DNA from: Bdellovibrio sp. 22V
Lineage (GTDB): Bacteria; Bdellovibrionota; Bdellovibrionia; Bdellovibrionales; Bdellovibrionaceae
NCBI RefSeq assembly: GCF_030169785.1
Contig: NZ_CP125854.1
Coordinates: 868,001 to 932,000, forward strand
Length of the DNA stretch: 64,000 bases
Reading direction: 5' to 3'
Position numbers and translations under genes: made by a program. Positions 1 to 9,392 of the stretch are shown piece by piece. Below the pieces are notes generated by a model. That model saw nothing but the letters and a program-made list of their open reading frames with translations, was not told the origin of the DNA and did no database searches. How positions within the stretch are numbered: the stretch's first letter is position 1; each line of letters opens with the position of its first letter.

Positions 1-335
1 ATGTTTGCCACAGTCGGACCGATGAATGTGATGCCAGCTTCTTCAAGAGCTTTTGCAAACGTCGTGTTTTCAGAGAGGAAGCCATAGCCAGGGTGAACAG
101 CGTCCACGCCTGCTTGTTTAGCGACTTCGATAATCTTTTTATAATTCAAATAACTCTCTTTAGAAGGAGAAGGCCCGATATGATAAGCCTCGTCCGCCAA
201 AAAGACATGAAGACTGTCGCGATCCGCGTCCGAGAAAACCGCTACAGACGCAATACCCAACTCACGGCAAGCGCGAGTGATACGAATGGCGATCTCTCCA
301 CGGTTGGCGATCAGGATTTTTTTAAATAATGCCAT
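1..335 (-). CDS. acyl-CoA carboxylase biotin carboxylase subunit, N-terminal part (cut by window edge)
   Basis: Only the first 111 residues are inside the window; the rest lies left of base 1. The reading begins [16 protein letters not shown] and continues with a Rossmann-like start, a YLNYKKII stretch and [10 protein letters not shown], all hallmarks of the biotin carboxylase N-terminal domain. The enzyme carboxylates biotin with ATP and bicarbonate, then hands CO2 to the carboxyltransferase encoded just upstream on the same strand (368-1936, 32 bases before this ATG). The pairing indicates a propionyl-CoA or acetyl-CoA carboxylase operon. Whether a biotin-carrier domain is fused at the C-terminus cannot be seen. 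Confidence 0.93.
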   Translation of the reverse strand, partial: MALFKKILIANRGEIAIRITRACRELGIASVAVFSDADRDSLHVFLADEAYHIGPSPSKESYLNYKKIIEVAKQAGVDAVHPGYGFLSENTTFAKALEEAGITFIGPTVAN

Positions 336-367
336 AATCTTTCCTTAATCCAGTTCCGAAACACTTC

Positions 368-1936
368 TTAAAGAGGAATGTTTCCGTGTTTCTTCGCTGG
401 AGTGATATCGCGTTTATGTTTAAGCATTTCCAAAGAATCAATGATGCGCTTACGAGTCATCGCAGGCTCAATCACTTCATCCGTGTAGCCAAGTTCAGCA
501 GATACGTATGGATTGCTGAATTTCGCTTCGTACTCTGCTGTTAAACGAGCTTTTTCCGCAGCAGGATCTTTCGCTTTCGAAATTTCTTCGCGGCTGATGA
601 TGCTCACGGCACCTTCAGCGCCCATCACCGCGATTTCCGCAGACGGGTAAGCCAAGTTGACGTCAGAGCGAAGAAGTTTAGATCCCATCACGATATAAGC
701 ACCACCGTACGCCTTACGTGTGATCACAGTGATTTTTGGAACTGTTGCTTCCGCATAAGCGTAAAGAAGTTTCGCACCGTGAGTGATGATGCCGTTCCAC
801 TCTTGATCTTTACCAGGCAAGAAACCAGGAACGTCGACGAAAGAAACGATAGGAATGTTGAAGGCATCACAGAAACGGATGAAGCGCGCCGCTTTACGAG
901 ATGCTTCGATGTTCAAGCAGCCTGCCAAAACATTCGGTTGGTTTGCAACGATACCAACAGGACGACCGTTGAAACGTGCAAAACCTACAATGATGTTTTG
1001 AGCAAAGTGTTTGTGAACCTCCAAGAAGTAACCTTCGTCCACGCACTCCGTGATAACTGAAAGCATGTCGTAAGGTTTCTTAGGATTTTCAGGGATCAAT
1101 GTGTTCAGCGTTTCCGTCACGCGATCAGGACGATCATTTGTCGGAAGCACAGGAGCATCATCCAAATTGTTTGAAGGAAGGAAGTTCATCAACTCGCGGA
1201 TCAAAAGCAAGCAGTGCTTGTCGTCTTCCGCAGCGAAGTGCGCGACACCTGATTTTGCAGAGTGAGTTGTTGCTCCACCCAGTTCTTCTTTGGTCACTTC
1301 TTCATGAGTCACGGTTTTAATAACATCTGGACCTGTGACAAACATGTAGCTTGTGTTCTTAACCATGAACACGAAGTCCGTGATTGACGGAGAGTAAACT
1401 GCACCACCCGCGCATGGCCCCATGATCGCCGTGATTTGCGGGATCAAGCCGGAAGACATTGTGTTGCGAGTGAAAATGTCAGCGTAACCGCCAAGCGATT
1501 CAATTCCTTCTTGAATACGCGCTCCACCAGAGTCGTTGATAGAGATAAAGGGCGCTCCGTTCTTCATCGCAAGATCCATCACTTTGCAAATCTTGTTCGC
1601 TTGTGTGCGAGACATCGATCCGCCAATAACCGTAAAGTCTTGGGAAGAAAGATAGATGAGTTTTCCGTTGATACGACCGTAACCAGTGACAACACCGTCA
1701 CCTGGAACAACGTTTTTATCCATGCCGAAGTTTGTACAGCGATGTGTGACGAAGCGATCCATTTCAACAAAGCTTCCTGGATCGACAAGAACGTCAATAC
1801 GCTCACGAGCAGTCAAACGACCGCCTTGTTTATGTTTAGCAAGACGGGCAGCGCCGCCACCGTTCATCGCGGCTTCATTTCTTTTTTCGAGATCTGCCAA
1901 TCGTGCTTGAATGCCAGATGGAATTTCAGTGCTCAT
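368..1936 (-). CDS. pccB: propionyl-CoA carboxylase-type carboxyltransferase (beta subunit)
   Basis: The 522-residue protein has the usual length of the biotin-dependent acyl-CoA carboxyltransferase beta subunit. It transfers CO2 from carboxybiotin to an acyl-CoA. Crotonase-fold landmarks are visible: [11 protein letters not shown] and [11 protein letters not shown] in the N-terminal half, [11 protein letters not shown] and [10 protein letters not shown] in the C-terminal half, and a KHGNIPL C-terminus common in PccB proteins. The FTVIGGSMS and [15 protein letters not shown] stretches favour a propionyl-CoA rather than a methylcrotonyl-CoA enzyme; this is inference and acetyl-CoA use is possible. 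It is the first gene of a minus-strand operon with the biotin carboxylase at 1-335, so propionyl-CoA disposal from branched-chain or odd-chain substrates is a likely role. Confidence 0.93.
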   Translation of the reverse strand: MSTEIPSGIQARLADLEKRNEAAMNGGGAARLAKHKQGGRLTARERIDVLVDPGSFVEMDRFVTHRCTNFGMDKNVVPGDGVVTGYGRINGKLIYLSSQDFTVIGGSMSRTQANKICKVMDLAMKNGAPFISINDSGGARIQEGIESLGGYADIFTRNTMSSGLIPQITAIMGPCAGGAVYSPSITDFVFMVKNTSYMFVTGPDVIKTVTHEEVTKEELGGATTHSAKSGVAHFAAEDDKHCLLLIRELMNFLPSNNLDDAPVLPTNDRPDRVTETLNTLIPENPKKPYDMLSVITECVDEGYFLEVHKHFAQNIIVGFARFNGRPVGIVANQPNVLAGCLNIEASRKAARFIRFCDAFNIPIVSFVDVPGFLPGKDQEWNGIITHGAKLLYAYAEATVPKITVITRKAYGGAYIVMGSKLLRSDVNLAYPSAEIAVMGAEGAVSIISREEISKAKDPAAEKARLTAEYEAKFSNPYVSAELGYTDEVIEPAMTRKRIIDSLEMLKHKRDITPAKKHGNIPL

Positions 1937-2060
1937 TTAGGGTTCCTTTGTTCTAAAAAACAAGGAACCAATCTATCACGAGGTCCTTAAGAATCACTGA
2001 AAAACAGAGACGCGCCGCCTACTATTTATGCCGCGCGCAAATCGAGCTATGTTATTGAAT

Positions 2061-3293
2061 TTATGGAACTAACTGCTGCAGAGCCTCAAGAGCCTTTTCG
2101 ACGTTAATGCGTCCTCGAGTATTTACTTTAAATTCATGGCCTGTCGACACATCCACGGACTGCAAAAGTGCTGATTTAATTTGCAGGGCTGTGGCGCTCG
2201 GTTTGGCACTCCAAAGAAGGGCTGCCGCACCACTGACGAACGGAGCCGCCATACTCGTTCCATCCATATAAGCCGTTGTGTTGCCAGGAACAGTACTCAA
2301 AATTCTTTCACCCGGAGCGGCGACATGCACAGTTTGAAATCCACTGTTAGACCATGAGGTCATGAAGTCACTGACGGAAGAAGCCGCCACAGTGATTTGC
2401 GATGAAAGATTAAATGAAGCGGGGAACTCGGGATAAACATCGACATCACGGCCGTCATTACCTGCGGCAACGATGACAAGAATTCCTTTATTCTGTAATT
2501 CGATAAAGGCATTACGAAGAGAAGCCACGCAAGGCGCTCCACCCCAGCTGGCATTGATAATTTTAGCTCCACGACTTGCAGAGTATTGCAAAGCAAGAAC
2601 AGCGTCGCCCAAAGATCCACCGCCATCATTAGCAATGAATTGCGCAGGAATAATTAATGAACGAGGAGCGACACCTTCAATCGAGCCATAACGATTGTCG
2701 GCAGCAATGATTCCCGCAACGTGCGAACCGTGCGCGCTGACGTTTGGATTTGAACTTGGAATCGAAACGAAGCTCGCGCCATAGTAATCGTCAATCACCC
2801 CGTTGCCGTCATCATCGCGACCGTTATTAGGAACTTCAGCCGTATTCACAGCAATGCGCGGAGCAAGCTGCGGGTGAGTGTAATCGACGTAGGCATCAAC
2901 CACCGCAACTTTGATGTTTTGTCCGTAAATACCTTTAGACCACAAACTGCGCGCACCGATTTTATCTTGCCCCCAGCTATCGCCAAAGGCCGTTGCTTGA
3001 ACCGTTTGCGGTTTTTCCAGCTGAAGGTCGCGGTCAAATTCTACAAAACGAATTTTTTCAAGATTAGGTTCTACGAAATTTTTCGTAAAAGCTTCCGCAT
3101 TCTCAGCAGTCTCTACCGTGAATTTTCCGTCTTCCCATTGGACGATGAATTTATTTTGAATTGCCTGACCCATGCAGGCGCTAGAGTCCAATGCCCCATT
3201 TTCCGGAAACACCGAACTAGTCGACTTTTTGTTGCTACAAGATGCGAGTACGAAGATGCAAGCAACCGCCGAGAGAAACTTTTGAACATCCAT
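2061..3293 (-). CDS. S8 subtilisin-like serine protease, lipoprotein
   Basis: The start at 3293 is preferred over one 36 bases upstream because AGGGAG lies just ahead of it and the product then begins with a lipoprotein signal (VACIFVLASC, cysteine about residue 19). The 410-residue product carries an N-terminal propeptide-like region and a peptidase S8 domain. The catalytic triad is visible: Asp about 133 in VAVVDAYVDY, His about 188 in AHGSHVAGI, Ser about 347 in DGTSMAAPFV, with the oxyanion Asn about 279 in AAGNDG. It should be an envelope-anchored or secreted endopeptidase. Such proteases are abundant in predatory bacteria and fit prey protein digestion (inference). It is transcribed alone. 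Confidence 0.93.
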   Translation of the reverse strand: MDVQKFLSAVACIFVLASCSNKKSTSSVFPENGALDSSACMGQAIQNKFIVQWEDGKFTVETAENAEAFTKNFVEPNLEKIRFVEFDRDLQLEKPQTVQATAFGDSWGQDKIGARSLWSKGIYGQNIKVAVVDAYVDYTHPQLAPRIAVNTAEVPNNGRDDDGNGVIDDYYGASFVSIPSSNPNVSAHGSHVAGIIAADNRYGSIEGVAPRSLIIPAQFIANDGGGSLGDAVLALQYSASRGAKIINASWGGAPCVASLRNAFIELQNKGILVIVAAGNDGRDVDVYPEFPASFNLSSQITVAASSVSDFMTSWSNSGFQTVHVAAPGERILSTVPGNTTAYMDGTSMAAPFVSGAAALLWSAKPSATALQIKSALLQSVDVSTGHEFKVNTRGRINVEKALEALQQLVP

Positions 3294-3472
3294 GTTCACT
3301 CCCTGTGCGGGCCTTACTGGTCCCATCAATAGGACTCAGACTGCAGGCCCGGCCGGTTAGCTCTTCGGTCATTATATGTCTTAATTTGAGGCTAGAAGCG
3401 TTTAAACTAGACCTGGACCCTCGGATTTAAAGGAAAGCCCAGTCGTAAAAATTACGAGAATCAGAATGAAAT

Positions 3473-4288
3473 TTAGATTTGGCCAATAAATTCTTTAAGA
3501 AAAGAGATGAACTGAATTTCCACTCGCTTTGCAGTCTCCGTGACTTCATCGTGTGAAAGTTTTTGCGCCGAAATTCCTGCTGCCAAATTCGTGATACAGC
3601 TAAGAGCCGCCACGCGCAGACCCAAGTGATTGGCTGCGATTGTTTCAGGAACTGTACTCATGCCCACGGCTTTTCCGCCAATGAGTTTCAAGTAACGAAC
3701 TTCTGCCGGAGTTTCATAAGTAGGACCACTCACGCCACAGTACACGCCTTTATGATAGCGAGTTCCTTGTTTTTGTAGAACCTGCTCCATAAGAGAGATC
3801 AAGCGCTTATCGTAAGCTTCAGTCATGTCAGGGAAGCGAGGGCCGAGTTCTTTGATATTCGGTCCCATCAGCGGGTTTGTGCCCATAAGATTAATATGAT
3901 CTTCGATGATCATAAAATCACCGGCTTGCATGTTCTCACCAAAACCGCCCGCGGAGTTTGTCAGAACCAATGTCTCTACACCCAGCATCGCCAAAGTTCT
4001 TGTCGGGAACACAACACTTTCCATGCTGTGCCCTTCATAATAGTGATTGCGACCTTGAAGAATCACAATCGATTGACCGTTGATCTTACCGAAAATCAAA
4101 TTTCCGGAATGACCTTCCACTGTCGGTGGAGAAAAGTGGGGAATATCTTTGTAAGGAAGAGTGGTTTCAATTTCCACATCTTTCACAAAAGCGCCAAGGC
4201 CCGAACCCAAGACGACGCCGATCTTCGGTTTCGCCGAAGTTTTTGTTCGAATATAGGTAACAGTTTCTTGAAGCTTATTGAGTACCAA
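3473..4288 (-). CDS. punA: purine-nucleoside phosphorylase (trimeric, inosine/guanosine type)
   Basis: The 271-residue protein matches the trimeric purine-nucleoside phosphorylase family in length. Landmarks are VLGSGLGAF (phosphate loop), GRNHYYEGH, LTNSAGG near the middle, and MSTVPETIAANH in the substrate-binding region. It cleaves purine (deoxy)ribonucleosides with phosphate to free base and (deoxy)ribose-1-phosphate in the cytoplasm. It is the third gene of a minus-strand deoC-deoA-punA operon, 27 bases after deoA. The operon can funnel nucleosides from degraded DNA into central carbon metabolism. The punA name is used for the I-type trimeric family; some annotations use deoD. Confidence 0.93.
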   Translation of the reverse strand: MVLNKLQETVTYIRTKTSAKPKIGVVLGSGLGAFVKDVEIETTLPYKDIPHFSPPTVEGHSGNLIFGKINGQSIVILQGRNHYYEGHSMESVVFPTRTLAMLGVETLVLTNSAGGFGENMQAGDFMIIEDHINLMGTNPLMGPNIKELGPRFPDMTEAYDKRLISLMEQVLQKQGTRYHKGVYCGVSGPTYETPAEVRYLKLIGGKAVGMSTVPETIAANHLGLRVAALSCITNLAAGISAQKLSHDEVTETAKRVEIQFISFLKEFIGQI

Positions 4289-4315
4289 AATATCTCCCTT
4301 TGCGTCCTTCGAGAA

Positions 4316-5635
4316 TTAACTCAAAGTCTTCAGTATCAAACTAGGCTTCGTCATTTTTGGCAAGGAAATATTAATCGCCGAACGCAAGAGCGGCACTGCG
4401 GACTGCAAGAGATCTTTGTCATCGCCATGCAGTGTGAACACCGTATCGCCAGCTTTGACCGTGTCTCCAACTTTCACGTGGAATTCGATTCCCGCTGTCG
4501 GAGCAATAATATCCGTCGTTTGCGCGCGACCGGCTTTAATAATAATACCCGCTACGCCGATGCTTTCGGTATGGAAACCGTGCACAAAACCGTCCTTATC
4601 ACTTTTAATTTCAATGTGGTGACGAGGACGAGGAAGTGCGCGTAAATCACCGCCGTGGATTTTGCAAAGCTCTTCAAATTTTTCCATCGCTTTCCCAGAC
4701 ACCAAAATATCTGTCGCGATCTTGTAAGATTCTTCTTCGTTTTTACCAACACCTGCAAGTAACAACATATGTGCGGAAAGACGCAGGCTCAACTCTCGGG
4801 TGTCTTCGTAAAGATCGTAACCGCCAGGCCCCATGAATTTTTCATTCTTCATGATCGCGACACATTCTTCGACTTCCACAGAGTTGCCCGCATAACGACC
4901 CAACGGCTGATCCATGTTCGTCAAAAGAGCCGTTACTTTTTTGCCGTAGCCTTTTGCAATCGACATCAAATTCACAGCAAGCTCTTCCGCCAATGCCGGT
5001 GTTTTCATGAAGGCGCCGGAACCGTACTTCACGTCAAGCACCAGACCGTCAATGCCTTCAGCCAATTTTTTGGACATGATCGAAGCGCAAATCAATGGCA
5101 GACTTTCCACCGTCGCCGTGACATCGCGAAGAGCATAGATTTTTTTATCAGCCGGGCAGATCTCTTTTGTTTGTCCGATAAAACAGATTTTGTGTTTACG
5201 AACAAGCTCCACAAACTCTGGTAAAGATTTTTGCGTGTTGAATCCCGGAATAGATTCAAGCTTATCAAGAGTTCCGCCGGTGTGACCCAAACCGCGACCG
5301 GAAATCATCGGCACGGCAACACCCGCAGCCGCCACGATCGGTCCAAGGATCAAGCTTGTCTTATCGCCCACGCCGCCTGTTGAGTGCTTGTCGACTTTGA
5401 AACCGGGCACAGAAGAAAAATCCACAACTTCACCTGAATGAAGCATGGCTTTTGTAAGTGAAAGAGTTTCCTCTTTGCTCATGCCCTTAAAGAAAGTCGC
5501 CATCAAAAGAGCCGACATTTGATAATCAGGAATCTGCCCGCGAGCGTAACCTAAAATAAATTCGTTGATCTCATCGTAAGAGAGTTCGCCGCCGTTACGT
5601 TTTGTTTTAATAATTTCTGCTGGAAGAAAAGCCAT
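4316..5635 (-). CDS. deoA: thymidine/pyrimidine-nucleoside phosphorylase
   Basis: The 439-residue protein has the complete family layout: an N-terminal helical domain (PAEIIKTKRNGGELS), a glycine-rich phosphate-binding region (KHSTGGVGDKTSL and GRGLGHTGGTLDK), a KYGSGAFMKT active-site stretch and a C-terminal biotinyl-lipoyl-like domain (FHVKVGDTVKAGD). It phosphorolyses thymidine, deoxyuridine or uridine to base and sugar-1-phosphate. The start is one base from the deoC stop, so the two are probably translationally coupled. The sequence does not settle whether it is strictly thymidine phosphorylase or the broader pyrimidine-nucleoside phosphorylase. Confidence 0.94.
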   Translation of the reverse strand: MAFLPAEIIKTKRNGGELSYDEINEFILGYARGQIPDYQMSALLMATFFKGMSKEETLSLTKAMLHSGEVVDFSSVPGFKVDKHSTGGVGDKTSLILGPIVAAAGVAVPMISGRGLGHTGGTLDKLESIPGFNTQKSLPEFVELVRKHKICFIGQTKEICPADKKIYALRDVTATVESLPLICASIMSKKLAEGIDGLVLDVKYGSGAFMKTPALAEELAVNLMSIAKGYGKKVTALLTNMDQPLGRYAGNSVEVEECVAIMKNEKFMGPGGYDLYEDTRELSLRLSAHMLLLAGVGKNEEESYKIATDILVSGKAMEKFEELCKIHGGDLRALPRPRHHIEIKSDKDGFVHGFHTESIGVAGIIIKAGRAQTTDIIAPTAGIEFHVKVGDTVKAGDTVFTLHGDDKDLLQSAVPLLRSAINISLPKMTKPSLILKTLS

Positions 5636-5636
5636 C

Positions 5637-6299
5637 TTAGTAGCCTCCTTGGGATGTTCCGCCTTGAACGATCAAAACGCCCGAGCTTGTTCCCAAGCGT
5701 GTCGCGCCCGCATCGATCATGGCTTTGGCTTGAGCCGCATCTTTAACGCCGCCCGAAGCTTTGACTTCAAGTTGTGAACCGACCACCGACTTCATAAGTT
5801 TGACGTCGTCTATGGTAGCACCACCGCCGCCGAATCCAGTCGACGTTTTTACGAAATGCGCGCCGGCCTCCATTGCTGCTTTGCATGCGAGGATCTTGTC
5901 TTCTTGATTTAAAAGTGAAGTTTCGATGATCACCTTAACAGTGTGACCTTGGGCTGCTTGCACGACCGCTTTGATGTCGTCCCGAACATAATCCAAGCGA
6001 CGGTCTTTTAAGGCGCCGACTTGAATGACCATATCGATTTCTTGCGCGCCGTTTTTAATAGCTGTTTTGGTTTCAAGGGCTTTGCTTTCCGTATCCATAG
6101 CTCCCAAGGGGAAGCCGACAACACAGCAAACTTTAACGGAAGAGCCTTGCAAAAGCTCTGCGCACGTCTTCACGTATGAGGTGTTTACACAAACACTGAA
6201 AAAACCGTGTTCCTTAGCTTCCGCGCAAAGTTTTTCGATTTGCGCCAGTTGCGCTTCCGGCTTCAGAAGAGTGTGATCAATATAACGACTTAGTTGCAC
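5637..6299 (-). CDS. deoC: deoxyribose-phosphate aldolase
   Basis: A DeoC family TIM barrel of 220 residues. It splits 2-deoxyribose-5-phosphate into glyceraldehyde-3-phosphate and acetaldehyde. Motifs: the start [11 protein letters not shown], the VIIETSLL strand, the Schiff-base lysine in FVKTSTGFG, and the KASGGVKD phosphate-binding strand. The frame is open from a GTG at 6311, but a GTG at 6299 with GTGAGGTG just upstream gives a more usual N-terminus, so I take that start. It is the first gene of the deoC-deoA-punA operon. A phosphopentomutase would be needed between the phosphorylases and this enzyme and is not in the window. Confidence 0.93.
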   Translation of the reverse strand: MQLSRYIDHTLLKPEAQLAQIEKLCAEAKEHGFFSVCVNTSYVKTCAELLQGSSVKVCCVVGFPLGAMDTESKALETKTAIKNGAQEIDMVIQVGALKDRRLDYVRDDIKAVVQAAQGHTVKVIIETSLLNQEDKILACKAAMEAGAHFVKTSTGFGGGGATIDDVKLMKSVVGSQLEVKASGGVKDAAQAKAMIDAGATRLGTSSGVLIVQGGTSQGGY

Positions 6300-6358
6300 A
6301 GGACACCTCACAGTGTTTAAATAAGAAAAGTTATCTTAGTTCGTTGCAGGAGGCAATC

Positions 6359-6733
6359 ATGACACCAAGGAAGTGGACCTCAATTTTGATCTCGCTCGTT
6401 TTTTTGGCGTCATCGGTCTCTTATGCGCAGCAAACGCATAGCTCTGTAAAAAGAAATATCGCAACTGTTCTTTTCGCCAGCTTAGGCGGAGCCATCTTGG
6501 GTTTGAGCACGCTTTCGTTTTACGGAGAGCCCGAAGAACATACAGATAACATCACAACGGGAGCTTTGATCGGATTCATCGGGGGAGTTGGATACGTCGC
6601 TTATGACTCTTCGCGCCCTGCGCCGTCGACTTTCGATTATTCGCAAGTAGGGGACCTGGACCAGAAAAGCAGAAGGGCTTTTGCGATGTCTTCTGCAAAA
6701 GCCCCTCTTGTTCAATTTAAATTTGATTTTTAA
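6359..6733 (+). CDS. small exported/membrane protein of unknown function
   Basis: A 124-residue protein that I do not recognise. The ATG at 6359 is chosen because GCAGGAGGCAATC precedes it with ideal spacing. It has a signal peptide (ISLVFLASSVSYAQQ, cleavage after YA) and then two glycine-rich hydrophobic stretches (FASLGGAILGLST and GALIGFIGGVGYVAY) like paired membrane helices of small envelope proteins. It is divergent from deoC and its stop abuts the pilT stop. A 10-bp hairpin lies inside its 3' coding end. Confidence 0.72.
   Translation: MTPRKWTSILISLVFLASSVSYAQQTHSSVKRNIATVLFASLGGAILGLSTLSFYGEPEEHTDNITTGALIGFIGGVGYVAYDSSRPAPSTFDYSQVGDLDQKSRRAFAMSSAKAPLVQFKFDF
6675..6704. terminator. 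intragenic hairpin at the 6359-6733 / pilT convergence
   Basis: GGGCTTTTGC (6675-6684) pairs perfectly with GCAAAAGCCC (6695-6704) across a 10-base loop. It is inside the last codons of the plus-strand gene and just beyond the pilT stop. The following T-tract is weak on both strands, so terminator activity is likely but not certain. Confidence 0.5.
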
Positions 6734-7831
6734 TTAGCCGACTTTCGTTCTTGGATTCCCGGCAGTTCCTGCCATGGTGCCAATCGCTGTGTCGCCACCG
6801 CCAGCTTGACCCAAGAAAGTTTTTGCATCCGCTGCAGAGACTTTCCCTTTACGAACCAAGTCTTCGATGTATTTTTCAAACAGAACCATCCCCTGGCTAG
6901 AACCGGTTTGCATCGCCGAAGGAATTTGGTGCACTTTACCTTCACGAATCAAGTTCGCAATGGCTTTTGTGTTTCTCATAATCTCGTAAGCGGCAACCCG
7001 CCCTTGTCCGTCAGCGCGCGAGAAAAGAGTTTGCGCCACAACTCCGCGCAAACTTTCTGCAAGCATCGTACGGATTTGTTGCTGTTGTCCCGCAGGGAAA
7101 ACGTCAATGATACGGTCAATAGTTTTCGCGGCACTGTTCGTGTGTAGAGTTCCGAAAACAATGTGACCTGTCTCCGCTGCCGTCAAAGCCAAAGAGATAG
7201 TCTCCAAGTCACGCAACTCACCCACAAGCAAGATATCCGGGTCTTCACGCAGAGCCGCCTTCAAAGCGTTGGCGAAACTTTTCGTGTGACTTCCGACTTC
7301 ACGTTGATTCACCAAGGCTTTCAAATTCGGATGAACGAACTCGATAGGATCTTCAACAGTGATGATGTGAGCTTCACGAGTCATGTTGATTTGGTGAATC
7401 ATCGCCGCCAGCGACGTTGATTTACCCGAACCCGTTGGACCCGTAACAAGAATAAGACCGCGATCACAATCAATCATGTCCATGATTGCAGGAGGCAATC
7501 CCAACTCTTGCGCGGTTTTAATTTTCTCTGGGATGATACGCATAACCGCCCCGAGTCCTTTACGCTGCATAAAGATATTGCAACGGAAACGACCGATGCC
7601 TGAAAGCGTGTAGGCAAAATCCAGCTCCCATTTTTCAACGAAAGCTTTCTTTTGTTTCTCAGACAAAATTTCGAAGAGCAAACCTTGCACGTCCTGATTT
7701 GTAAGCTCGCGATAATTCAATGGAACCATGTTTCCATGGAGACGAAGATAGGGAGGAGCGCCGCTTGTGATGTGCAAGTCGGAAGCACCTTGTTCTACCA
7801 TGAGTTTAAACAGTTCATCAATTGTAGCCAT
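6734..7831 (-). CDS. pilT: type IV pilus retraction ATPase
   Basis: The 365-residue protein begins MATIDELFKLMVEQ, the usual PilT N-terminus. Two ATGs are adjacent (7834 and 7831); the second sits 6 bases after GGAG. All GspE/PilT ATPase motifs are visible: Walker A GPTGSGKSTSL, Asp box TVEDPIEFVH, Walker B DPDILLVGELRD, His box TGHIVFGTLHTNSA, and the retraction-type AIANLIREGK motif in the C-terminal half. It powers pilus disassembly at the inner membrane. Type IV pili are established prey-invasion factors in Bdellovibrio. It is transcribed alone; no other pil gene is in the window. Confidence 0.96.
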   Translation of the reverse strand: MATIDELFKLMVEQGASDLHITSGAPPYLRLHGNMVPLNYRELTNQDVQGLLFEILSEKQKKAFVEKWELDFAYTLSGIGRFRCNIFMQRKGLGAVMRIIPEKIKTAQELGLPPAIMDMIDCDRGLILVTGPTGSGKSTSLAAMIHQINMTREAHIITVEDPIEFVHPNLKALVNQREVGSHTKSFANALKAALREDPDILLVGELRDLETISLALTAAETGHIVFGTLHTNSAAKTIDRIIDVFPAGQQQQIRTMLAESLRGVVAQTLFSRADGQGRVAAYEIMRNTKAIANLIREGKVHQIPSAMQTGSSQGMVLFEKYIEDLVRKGKVSAADAKTFLGQAGGGDTAIGTMAGTAGNPRTKVG

Positions 7832-7936
7832 CATTCACTCCGTAAAGGCTCTATTTCCATGATCTTTTCGGCCAGATGTGTTTCAATATTAAATATTATT
7901 TGATATGAGTCTTGTTTCTAGACTATTGGAGGAGCG

Positions 7937-8629
7937 GTGTCCGCAGAAATTCTCATCAATGTTCGACCTCAAGAAACGCGTGTGGCTTACGTGGAAGCCG
8001 GTGTTCTCACAGATTTGAAAATCGAACGAAAAACTTCACCTACCTTAGTAGGGTCCATTCATCGTGGTACCGTGATTCGGGTCTTGCCGGGTATGCAAGC
8101 CGCTTTCGTAGACATTGGTCTAGAGAAAGCCGCGTTTCTTTACGTCGGCGATATTCGTGAAGACGTCGACGATAACTTTTTATCCGACGTCGATCGCGAT
8201 GAACCGCTAGACGAAGGCGACGACGAAAAAATTCCCACGCATCATAACAAAACTCCGATCCAAGATCTTTTGAAAGAAGGCCAATCCATTCTTGTTCAAG
8301 TTGCCAAAGATCCTCTTGGCACAAAAGGAGCCCGCCTCACAACTCACTTGTCTTTGCCGGGTCGCTTCGTCGTCTTTCTACCGACAGTTCGTCACTTGGG
8401 AATTTCCCGTCGTATTGAAGATGAAGGTGAGCGTGAACGTTTGCGCAAACTTGTACAAAAGATCAATCCCTCTGGCGGTGTGATTGTACGTACAGCGGGC
8501 GAGGGCGCCTCTGAAGAGATGTTGAAAGCCGACATCGAATATCTGGATCGTTTAAGCAAAGAAATTTTCAAAAACTACGAAAAGAAAAAAACGCCGGGGA
8601 ATGTGCATACGCTTCCTTTTTTAATTTGA
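7937..8629 (+). CDS. truncated ribonuclease G/E-like protein (S1 and 5'-sensor region only)
   Basis: The product starts at GTG 7937 behind TTGGAGGAGC and has 230 residues. It matches the N-terminal part of RNase G/E: SAEILINVRPQETRVAYVE (RNase H-like start), an S1 RNA-binding segment (GSIHRGTVIRVLPGMQAAFVDIG), an acidic insert (about residues 80-105), and a 5'-sensor-like region (RLTTHLSLPGRFVVFLPT, GGVIVRTAGEGA). Family members are about 490-520 residues. The DNase-I-like catalytic domain with its two metal-binding aspartates and the zinc-link cysteines are absent. After LSKEIFKNYEKKKT the reading runs into a short unrelated tail and a terminator. It is either a decayed gene or an RNA-binding relic without nuclease activity. 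Confidence 0.82.
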   Translation: MSAEILINVRPQETRVAYVEAGVLTDLKIERKTSPTLVGSIHRGTVIRVLPGMQAAFVDIGLEKAAFLYVGDIREDVDDNFLSDVDRDEPLDEGDDEKIPTHHNKTPIQDLLKEGQSILVQVAKDPLGTKGARLTTHLSLPGRFVVFLPTVRHLGISRRIEDEGERERLRKLVQKINPSGGVIVRTAGEGASEEMLKADIEYLDRLSKEIFKNYEKKKTPGNVHTLPFLI

Positions 8630-8648
8630 CGGAGTATTCCTGTAATAA

Positions 8649-8674
8649 AAAAGGCGTTCCGAAGAACGCCTTTT
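8649..8674. terminator. bidirectional terminator between the RNase G-like gene and hup
   Basis: AAAAGGCGTTC (8649-8659), loop CGAA, GAACGCCTTTT (8664-8674): a perfect 11-bp stem ending in four T on either strand. It serves both converging genes. Confidence 0.85.
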
Positions 8675-8705
8675 AGGTGGTTAGACCGTCTTTTAAAAAA
8701 AACGA

Positions 8706-8978
8706 TTACTTAACCATTGCTTTGAATTCAGCGCCAGCGCGGAATTTTGGAGCCCAAGAAGCTGGGATTTTGATCGCTTTACCAGTTTGTGGGTTGCGAC
8801 CAGTGCGAGCTTTACGTTTAGCTTTAGTGAAAGTACCGAAGCCAACAAGTTTAACGTCGTCGCCTTTTTTAACAGCTTTCTTGATGTTTTCTACTGCGCA
8901 ATCAAGGATAGCTTCTGCTTGAGCTTTAGAAACTTTAGTTTCGCCAGCGATTTTTTCGATGAGTTGTGCTTTGTTCAT
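8706..8978 (-). CDS. hup: HU-family DNA-binding protein
   Basis: A 90-residue HU/IHF protein beginning MNKAQLIEKIAGETKVSKA. It has the family signature GFGTFTKAKRKARTGRNPQTG (beta arm) and a basic C-terminus. As a homodimer it would bend and compact nucleoid DNA. AAAGAGGAGTTCAC gives a strong ribosome binding site, as expected for an abundant protein. It is monocistronic. Confidence 0.97.
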   Translation of the reverse strand: MNKAQLIEKIAGETKVSKAQAEAILDCAVENIKKAVKKGDDVKLVGFGTFTKAKRKARTGRNPQTGKAIKIPASWAPKFRAGAEFKAMVK

Positions 8979-9107
8979 GTGAACTCCTCTTTGGACACAT
9001 TTGTGTGTCTCTCGTTGTAATTAAAATCTTGATGATAACTCTTCGTCATCCAATGACAGCCTCATGAAAATGCAAAAACAGATTTTCGTCAATACAAAAT
9101 GTGAAGC

Positions 9108-9332
9108 TTATTCGTCGTCTTCTTCAGAATAGTCGCCGTTTTCATCCATACTTAAAGAATCACTTGAAGAATCTTTCACGGGAATTTTGTAAGCCTCGGA
9201 GGCCCAAGCGCCGAGATCAATCAGTCGGCATCTTTCCGAGCAGAAAGGGCGATAAGGATTTTGCGTTGAGTACAACGACAAACGCCCGCACTGCGGGCAT
9301 TTGACTTGTCGAGGTTGAGAAGGTTCAGCCAT
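9108..9332 (-). CDS. yacG: YacG-like zinc protein (DNA gyrase inhibitor family)
   Basis: A 74-residue protein with the YacG signature: four zinc-binding cysteines in CPQCGRLS and [12 protein letters not shown], followed by WASEAYKIP. In E. coli YacG binds GyrB and inhibits gyrase. The acidic C-terminal tail ([12 protein letters not shown]) is a local extension. The ribosome binding site is weak. It is flanked by hup (same strand, downstream) and a lipoprotein gene upstream. Confidence 0.9.
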   Translation of the reverse strand: MAEPSQPRQVKCPQCGRLSLYSTQNPYRPFCSERCRLIDLGAWASEAYKIPVKDSSSDSLSMDENGDYSEEDDE

Positions 9333-9392
9333 GTTTCAGATTTTTGCTGAGTCTTGCAGCAAGTGCAAGACGCGCAGCTTAGTATTTTGTTA

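Noticed and set aside
3896-4645. 249-codon frame antisense to punA/deoA
   Set aside because: Covers parts of two certain genes and has no motif.
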